Assembly: GCA_038496675.1 (NCBI GenBank)
Contig: CM076660.1
Location: 18,415,451-18,479,450, forward strand
Reading direction: 5' to 3'
DNA from: Rachycentron canadum
Taxonomy: Eukaryota; Chordata; Actinopteri; Carangiformes; Rachycentridae
Length of the DNA stretch: 64,000 bases
In this document: in pieces, positions 57,518 through 64,000 of the stretch
Layout of the letters: the number at the start of each line of letters is the position of its first letter
Numbering within the stretch: position 1 is the first letter of the stretch
Notes under the pieces: model-generated
What the model was told of the DNA's origin: nothing
What the model saw: the letters and a program-made list of their open reading frames with translations, nothing else
Databases searched by the model: none
Made by a program: the position numbers and the translations under genes

Positions 57518-60500
57518 CTGCTGTGTATTTCACTTAATGGGAAAGCTCCATCTGGTGGACAGATGGAAGAAATGTGCAGTGAAAACTCATTTAAAGTAAA
57601 GTATAAAGTAGCATATGACTGAAAATAAAAAACTGAGCAGAAATACCTACCATTGTTTCATCTCTGCACTTTCCAGCTGACTGGTTTTAAGTGACAGTAA
57701 CAGTGATTCTGGTTTAGATCTGAGGATGTTTAAATCCACATCAAATTATACCTGTTCACCTCTCCTGGTAATTTTGTGCTGTACAGGTTTTTTTCCTGTT
57801 ACTGATTAAACTCACCTACATGTTTCTAAGCATCAAATACCAAAGCTGTGATAATCAAAACAAATTCTTTCACAAGCTTTTTAAATTGACACATTTAATG
57901 CATTTCAAGAACTAAGCTTGGTGGATCAAAGTGGAGTGAAGCCAACAGTACCACACAAAATGCATAAATATGCTCAAAGGTGAAAACAACAGGAAAAGCT
58001 AAGAATTATTTCAGGTCCAATCACAGCACATGTGGCTTTGTTTTTTATTGTTGACATGTTTCATGACACTTTTCCTCCTTTAGCATTAACGTGAGAGTGA
58101 AACTGTTGTGGTTCACATATAGTCTTCATATCACTGTTGTGGTGTGTCCTGGCTCAGCTAAGATTTTTGCCCTGTGCCATCATCCATGGTGGAGACAAAT
58201 GTTTCCAGACACTGGCTGCTGAGGTCATTTTTTTTTAATATAGATAACATCCAGCGATTAAACCACTGGACTGTTTCTATTTAACTTACTGAATTTTTAC
58301 ATCTGTTCTGTTTCAAATTGTTACATATGCAGTCAGTATATAATAGATCTCATTACATCTTGTCCCTCTGCTGTATTTTCAGAGTGGTGCAGTGTCTGTT
58401 GATGTTCACTTCTTTTTCTAATTTGGGAGAACTCCATCTCAGTTTCTCAGTGGATCTTATAAATAGCTCTCTGGCTAACCGAGGGCCTTTGATGCTAAAA
58501 CCAAAGCTTGGTTTATTGCCTTGAAAATACAAAGCAAAAAGTGTATTTGAATCACAGGCTGCCACTTTGGCATCAAGACCGCAGAGAAAAGTGGGAGTGT
58601 TTAGAAGAAAACAGTCAGCTCTCCTGTTCATCAAAAAAAAACTAAAACTGTAGAGAGAACACAGAGAAATAGTGAGAGATCACCTTCTCCAATCATTTGA
58701 TAATTAACAGGATTTGATCATTAGATTTGTGCTGGTTACAGATTCTCCAATATTCAATAAGGACCAGGATTTTTTCCTGTTAAATTATTTTTGGTCGTGG
58801 TAACTTGTGATGATATTATAATCAACATTTTGAACTATGTATTGATAATTAGAAGAAATAGCCATCAATTAATTGATAGTGAGGACAATCTAATAATAAG
58901 AAACATCTCAGTGCCTCACAATTAAGTTCCTGATCCCATAAGGAAATGATGAGAAGTAAATGACTATGCCTCCGTGTATAAGGAGCTTTCATTCTAGCTC
59001 CTACTGATAAGAATCACAAGGAATATTAACACTAGTACTTTTGGGGTGCCCCTGTGGTTCACCATATGGTCTCCACCATAGAGCGCATACCATTAAGGTT
59101 TAGTCCCAACCAAGGCACCTGGGTTCAGGTCTGACCCCAGCCCCAGCTATTTTGGGTATCATAATAAAGGCAAAATTGGCCAAAAAAACCCCCCAAAAAA
59201 CATAAAAGGTACTTTTGTATTTAACAAATAACTTAAGTTTTCACTTCAAAAAAATATGACAAAAATAAAGACAAAAATATTTCAAATGGAACAACAAGAG
59301 AAGGTAGCTCATCAGGAAGGGCACTGACTGGAGGCGTCTCTGACAGTGCACATTTGCTCCAGTCACTGTGTTTGTGATCAAACCCAAATAAACTCTTTGA
59401 TATTTAACACCCCAGCTGTTTCTGTTGTACCTTTATCATTTTTGAGGCTATTTTATGTTTTTGATTTAGATATAGCTATTTAGATATTATCTTTATTAAC
59501 CATGATATTAGACATTAGACAAGACAAGACATTATTTTTAGATATGGAAGTAAAAAAAAACATGGTGAAGCCCCACCTGCAGTGATGACGTCTCTTGGCT
59601 ATCCAGAATTCACAGTCACAGTTGAAACAATGGGAGGCCATGTGGTCGGGCACCCACCTCGTGACCTACACACAGACACAGACATCAGAACAGTGTGTGT
59701 GTAGAACAGTGAGTATATGAGGTGCTCAAAGCCACCAAGTGATTGGGGGAGAAAAGAGGGTGATGGAGTGGAGACAGAGTCTATATTAAAGAGACATTAA
59801 GGCTCTAAATGATGCTGACCTCTGTGTCCTTGCGCTCCACTCGGTCCCAGCTGCCCTCAGACAGACGGTCCTCACTGTGGGTGGACAGAGAATCCTCCTC
59901 GTTGCTGTTGTCTGACTCCCGCAGACACGTCTGGCACAGAGAACAGGGTGAGATCAGAGGACAGAAATATGAGAGGAGAGGACACGTCTGGAGATAATCA
60001 AAAGTAAATATTTACTGCAGAAAGGCAAAAAAAGCTTCTGGCACTGGCTGACTGATGTTAATGTCACCACTGAAAAACTACTCACAATGTCATCTTCATA
60101 GTCAATGTCTGGCTCTGAGGGAGGGGTGCCGTACTGTTTACTCTCCAGCCTCATCTGCAGCTGTCGCACCTGCTGCCGCAGCACCTCCACCTCCTGCTTG
60201 TAGCCTGCCTCAATCTGCCGCAGTCTCTGCTGCACAGCGTCCATGGCCACCGGCAGCCCGTCATCATCGAGGTAAGCTGGGGCTTGGGGTGGGGGAGGGG
60301 AGCTGGAGGCAGAAGGTGAGGAGTATGACACTGGTAGAAGCTGATGGCCTCCCAGGGAGTAGCTGCTGAGGGCAGCAGCAGCAGCAGCAGGACCACACAC
60401 TCCAATGTAGCCCACACTCCTGGCAGCAGATAGCCATCCAGGCTGCAGAGGGCTGCTGGGACAACACAGAGCCTCCCTGCGGCAGCACTGGGACCCGTTG

Positions 60501-63484
60501 GCGATGGTGAAGCCCTGGGAGCGAAGCAGCTTACTGGCAAGCCGGCGGTTCTGGAAAGTGTTGGGCTGCAAGGCCCGGGTGACACCAGAGTGAGCAGCGC
60601 TGCTGCAGGCAGACTGGACCAGACCCTGGACGCTCTCCCAGTGAGAGCCAAGCAGAGACAGGTCTGAGAGCTGGCTCTGGGAGATCAGATGACGAGCTGC
60701 CACCTGGGTGAAGTCTGCAGGAGCTGCTGCAACTGTTAGCACTCGCTCTCTTCCTTTCGCTACATCTGTCCTCATGTCCTCCTTCTCCCTCTCAGGTTGA
60801 ACCTCAGTCTGTGGCTCAGGCTGCTCCTCATTCTCAAAATTTTGGGTGAAATCCTGGCTGACTGTGGGGGGCAGGGCAGGTGGAGGCTCTCTCTCATCTG
60901 TGAGAGTCTCTGTGGAGTCCTCCATGGGAAGGAGTGGTGTTTGCTGCTTAACAGCCAGCAGGCCTGCAGATTCTGGGAGGTCATTTGTTTGGCCGTCAAT
61001 GTGGCCATTAAGCAGCAAGGTGGGTGTGGTGGCTGCAGGTTGGGTGCCATTGCAGGGGAGAGGTAAGCACGGCTCTGATTTATGAGTAGGTGATGTTGTG
61101 GTGTCAGCAGTCCTATGGGGGCTCTCAGCCTCCAGTGGAGGTGGTGGGAGTGGAGAGTTCGTGATCTGAGGCAACGCCTGTTGGAGGACAGGAGTGGGGA
61201 AAGGAGTGTGAGCAATTGTGACGTCCTTCCTGAGAGGGACGGGGGGAAGGGGCAAAGATGGGAGGGGCTGTGTGGTGAGACAGGGCTCCTCCAGTGCGTC
61301 TTCACAGCTCTCTGCACCTGGGACATCCTCTGGGCTGTTGGCAGGACTCTGATGTAGAGGCTCTCCCTCAGCGCTGTCCAGTCCAGTGTCAGGTATGACC
61401 ACGTCAGAACAGTCTGCAGATGTTTCTTCCATGGCAAGGGAGGGCTCCAGAGCAGAGCGACCCTCCTGGCAGTGCTTATTGAGATTAGGGTCACTGGATG
61501 TACGTGTCAGGGGCACCCCGTTCTCAAAAGCTGTCAGCAGGTTGTCCATGGAGCGGGTCTTGGGAAGTCTGGAAATTAGAAATACAAGAGGATTTATTTA
61601 ATCCATGTGCACCAATGAGATGACCAATGACTCTCTGTTTGGGATTCCAGAGCACAGTCTGACTCTCTTTAATATGTGCATTAAATCATAGAAATCTCTG
61701 CTGAGGGACCAAGAGCAGTATCTACAGATACTAAGTAACAGATCAGAGATAAGACGCATCAAACAACAATGTACCTGTCCAGGGAACGGGAGGTGAGTTC
61801 GTCTCCTGTGACATTTGGGGGGAGGTAGAGCTCCATAGAATCATCCACAGCGGTGCAGGGGGAGGAGGTGGGCAGGTAAACAGCTGTCCACAGCTGTAAT
61901 GCCCGGGTGTGGCAGACTGGCTGCAGCACCTGGCAGACAAACATGTGATGAGGAAGGTCAGTAGAGGATGCTGTCTATGACTCAATCAGTGCTCTTTCAC
62001 TGTGGTGGGTGGTGTATTATGATCACATTGATGCTTTTCTCAGACAGCGTCAGAAGGGAGTACATAGATTGTTATGCTCTAAATGTTTGATATAAAACAG
62101 TTTGAAGATTAAAGTTAAAACTAGACTCACATGTCCAAAAATCTTCAAGCCACTTATTCTGCTCAGGATGTCAAAGAAGTAACAAGACTAGAGATCTGTT
62201 AATTTACACTGCACTCAAAAATATCACTCTTCCCTTCAGCAAGTCAACATCTTGTCACTAATCTAAACTCAGGGTAAACAGTAGGAGATAATCACTTTGT
62301 GATTATCACACGTTAGAGGTAGCTCTACTACAAAGGTATGAAAAATACTATCAAAACTGGGAGGTACCATATCATGACTGGGGATGTAGAGGAAGTTCTG
62401 GAAGTTCTTGTTTCCTGTGCGAAGCAGGGACCACACAGAGCAGGTGCGTTTGTAGATGTTCCTGGCTTCTCTCTCGCGAGCGTTGTTACACAGAAACGTG
62501 CCGTAAAGACACGAGTATGTGTGCTGCACCAACTTGACCTGGACACACGGAAGACGAAATATGAAATCAGGTGTTAATGTCAACAATAATTTCATTGTTC
62601 ATTGTGATCTGATTCTCACTCAATGTGAAACAATGACTGACCAATACGAAATGATTTAATTCATAGTAATAAAATGGCTTGGTGAGTTGGATCTCAGTTC
62701 TGTTTGGCTGTAGTATTTTGAAAGAAAATCTATAATTTTGCAAAAAGAAAAAAAATCATGAATATAAAAAGTGAACTTTTTTTCACATGTAGTTTTAATG
62801 TAGCTTTCTCTCACTTTTGAGGTTTATTGCTGAACTACATTAAATATATACAATCACTACCAGAAAGACAGGAGATGTAAAGAGAGCTGAATGACCACCC
62901 ACCAGGAAGGCCTCGTTGAACTCAAACAGACAGGGGAACTGTTTGAGCAGTTGATGAACACAGTCCAGCCACTGTAGGAAGACAGGACACTGCTCACTCA
63001 CATCATCAGCATTCTCCTGGTGGCCACAGCGGTCCCCAAACTTATGACCATAGTCCAACCACTCAGTCTCTACGAGTACCTGGAAACCCTGTGGATGACA
63101 AACATGTCAGTACTGAAGGTGATAAGAACGATGCTTAATACTACATTGAAAACAATGTGTCTACACGCACTGTCTAAAAAAGCCAAACTCTCACCTCTAA
63201 TGTTCTGTAGTAGGGGTCAAGCAGGATCTTGGCAAGGGCTACAATTTGGGGTGTGCGGTCCCACCCGTCTGAACAGTGCACCAGGACAGGACGGCCTTCC
63301 CTCTCCACTGCTGAACACACCAGGGTGGCTGCCTTTAACATGACAGACAGGTGCTGGAGCCAACGGGTGCTCTCGAGTGCAGAAAGCCAGCTGGAACCAC
63401 AAACGGGGACTGATTATATAGGTACAGATCTATGTAGATACATTTCTGTGTGGTGTTACTCTACTGTGGGGTGAGGCTGCAATA

Positions 63485-63520
<36 letters not shown>

Positions 63521-63688
63521 CTGGTGCAAGCAAAGGCAGAGCTGCTTGGAGAGAAAGGTCAAACAGATCAACTTACTTTCCTGGATCCGGGATCTGACTG
63601 CAGACAGCCCTCAGAGCCTGGAAGCTGTTTCGGATGGCGTGGATGTTAGCCATTCCCATGAACATCACCTCACAGTTGGGGTAGTACT
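56839..63688 (-). CDS. mtmr4: Myotubularin-related protein 4, 3' nine coding exons (5' end outside window)
   Basis: Exons, 5' to 3' on the minus strand: 63577-63688, 63195-63390, 62903-63088, 62368-62538, 61775-61929, 60086-61568, 59820-59930, 59577-59665, 56839-57016. Phases agree over 2681 coding bases (about 893 codons); the GRAM domain and the N-terminal third lie beyond the right edge. MTMR4 dephosphorylates PI3P and PI(3,5)P2 on early and recycling endosomes. The catalytic HCSDGWDRT (C-X5-R) is at 63252-63278. A poorly conserved Ser/Pro-rich linker, a coiled coil (QQRLRQIEAGYKQEV region) and a C-terminal FYVE finger (WVPDH, RRHHCRNCG) follow. The end QLKKAIATASS matches MTMR4 rather than MTMR3. 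No break is seen in the visible part. Confidence 0.94.
57240..57815 (+). repeat. Local duplication, copy 2, in the last mtmr4 intron
   Basis: Collinear with copy 1 (about 54063-54770) but carrying a long CA microsatellite at 57448-57514 where copy 1 has ordinary sequence, and with several deletions. Confidence 0.8.
57448..57514. repeat. (CA)n microsatellite in mtmr4 intron
   Basis: About 33 CA units inside duplication copy 2. Confidence 0.97.
59042..59203 (+). repeat. tRNA-derived SINE-like element in mtmr4 last intron
   Basis: Begins GGGGTGCCCCTGTGGTTCAC, has a B-box-like GGGTTCAGGTCTGACC, and ends in ATAATAAAGGCAAAATTGGC with an A-rich tail. This is the layout of a common percomorph tRNA-SINE. 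It is degenerate and not a functional tRNA gene. Confidence 0.7.
59577..59665 (-). CDS. mtmr4: mtmr4 exon with FYVE first half
   Basis: Encodes VTRWVPDHMASHCFNC, DCEFWIAKRRHHC and two bases of the next Arg. It holds the WxxD motif, the first zinc cysteines and the basic RRHHC PI3P-binding patch. Confidence 0.95.
59820..59930 (-). CDS. mtmr4: mtmr4 exon before FYVE (acidic linker)
   Basis: 37 codons, TCLRESDNSNEEDSLSTHSE through DRVERKDTE, a Ser/Asp/Glu-rich linker. The donor reads GTCAGC, which lacks the usual purine at +3, but phase and homology support it. Confidence 0.9.
60086..61568 (-). CDS. mtmr4: mtmr4 large linker exon (coiled coil)
   Basis: A 1483-bp exon beginning LPKTRSMDNLLTAFENG and TRTSSDPNLNKHCQEG. 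A Ser/Pro/Gln-rich disordered stretch follows, then the YLDDDGLP block, the coiled coil QQRLRQIEAGYKQEV and PDIDYEDDI before donor GTGAGT. The open frame running past the donor into the intron is not real coding. Confidence 0.93.
61775..61929 (-). CDS. mtmr4: mtmr4 exon (end of phosphatase domain)
   Basis: Encodes VLQPVCHTRALQLWTAVYLP, SSPCTAVDDSMELYLPP and ELTSRSLD plus two bases of Arg. Acceptor CTGCCAG. Confidence 0.93.
62368..62538 (-). CDS. mtmr4: mtmr4 exon (phosphatase domain)
   Basis: 57 codons, VKLVQHTYSCLYGTFLCNNA through KNFQNFLYIPSHDM. Phase 0 on both sides. Confidence 0.94.
62903..63088 (-). CDS. mtmr4: mtmr4 exon (phosphatase domain)
   Basis: 62 codons, GFQVLVETEWLDYGHKFGDR through QFPCLFEFNEAFL, the conserved myotubularin core. 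Confidence 0.95.
63195..63390 (-). CDS. mtmr4: mtmr4 exon with catalytic P-loop
   Basis: Encodes WLSALESTRWLQHLSVML through LVHCSDGWDRTPQIVALA and LLDPYYRTLE. The catalytic Cys codon is 63273-63275 and the Arg codon is 63255-63257. Cys and Arg are both intact, so this is an active rather than a dead myotubularin. Confidence 0.96.
63486..63519. repeat. (GT)n microsatellite in mtmr4 intron
   Basis: About 17 GT units. Confidence 0.95.
63577..63688 (-). CDS. mtmr4: mtmr4 most 5' exon in the window
   Basis: Encodes YYPNCEVMFMGMANIHAI, RNSFQALRAVCSQIPDPG plus two bases of Asn. Acceptor TTTAG at 63689-63690 and phase 1 entry, so a preceding exon ending in G is expected beyond 64000. Confidence 0.92.
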
Positions 63689-63690
63689 CT

Positions 63691-64000
63691 AAACACAAAC
63701 AGATAAACAACTCTGATGAAGATGATCAGAAATAAACGCTTAGCTTGCAAGGTACAACAGCATCATGTGATCAGATGGTGGCTCAGCCAGACGCAAAGGT
63801 CATGGTGATAATAATCATTTACAACTTCATATGAAGACCTTTAGCAGTCAAAAGCAACTGGTAGTCACTGATGGCAGTAATCACTTCTGTTTCCTCTACT
63901 GACTGACTATCATATGAACTGGACATTCACATTAAATGTACAAACAAGGCACTGTAGAGAGTAAGGCCACTCGAGGACAGAGCAGCACTTTCTTAAATAG
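63691..64000. other. mtmr4 intron sequence at the window edge
   Basis: About 310 bp with no recognisable exon. The upstream mtmr4 exons must lie to the right. Confidence 0.6.

Noticed and set aside
59042..59203. tRNA gene
   Set aside because: Box motifs are degenerate, no cloverleaf can be drawn, and an A-rich SINE tail follows.
60151..61494. Long alternative frames on the minus and plus strands over the large mtmr4 exon (up to 240 codons)
   Set aside because: Shadows of the GC-rich, Ser/Pro/Gln-rich mtmr4 linker; the MTMR4 frame has clear homology at both ends.
56839..63688. Assignment of the FYVE phosphatase as MTMR3
   Set aside because: The C-terminus (QLKKAIATASS), the LKLPIPDQQLYDP block and YLDDDGLP match MTMR4; MTMR3 ends differently.

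Overview
The window is vertebrate nuclear DNA, almost certainly from a teleost fish and probably a percomorph-type genome. The evidence is multi-exon genes with GT-AG introns, encoding proteins close to vertebrate families, many CA/GT microsatellites, and degenerate copies of interspersed repeats common in fish. It has two assembly gaps (39527-39925 and 50252-50649). Four protein-coding genes can be reconstructed exon by exon with consistent splice phases.

Layout. (1) 518-6282, plus strand: vkorc1l1, a vitamin K epoxide reductase paralogue, 3 exons, 175 aa, followed by a long 3' region. (2) 12511-21922, minus strand: gusb, lysosomal beta-glucuronidase, 12 exons, 645 aa, tail-to-tail with vkorc1l1. 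Its promoter carries a perfect CLEAR-type palindrome plus a near-perfect second one, and intron 1 holds an 18-bp minisatellite. (3) About 22.1-45.3 kb: a roughly 23 kb interval in which I find no gene, only repeats, microsatellites, one gap and stretches that look like possible conserved non-coding sequence. (4) 45727-52440, minus strand: a GPI-anchored, CA4-like carbonic anhydrase, 8 exons, 306 aa. Its long first intron holds a CpG-rich, promoter-like region interrupted by a gap. (5) 56839-63688, minus strand: the 3' nine coding exons of mtmr4, a myotubularin-family 3-phosphoinositide phosphatase with a C-terminal FYVE finger. Its 5' exons lie beyond the right edge.

The genes do not form a pathway. 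vkorc1l1 acts in ER vitamin K/quinone redox, gusb in lysosomal glycosaminoglycan breakdown, the carbonic anhydrase at the cell surface, and mtmr4 on endosomes. vkorc1l1-gusb matches the convergent pair on human 7q11.21, whereas CA4 and MTMR4 are human 17q22-q23 genes, so the gene-poor interval looks like the join between two ancestral blocks.

I did not find a previously undescribed gene system. The items most worth following up are the helically phased CLEAR pair at gusb, the orphan CpG/NF-Y/E2F region inside the carbonic anhydrase intron, the local duplication around the last exon of mtmr4, and the synteny junction.
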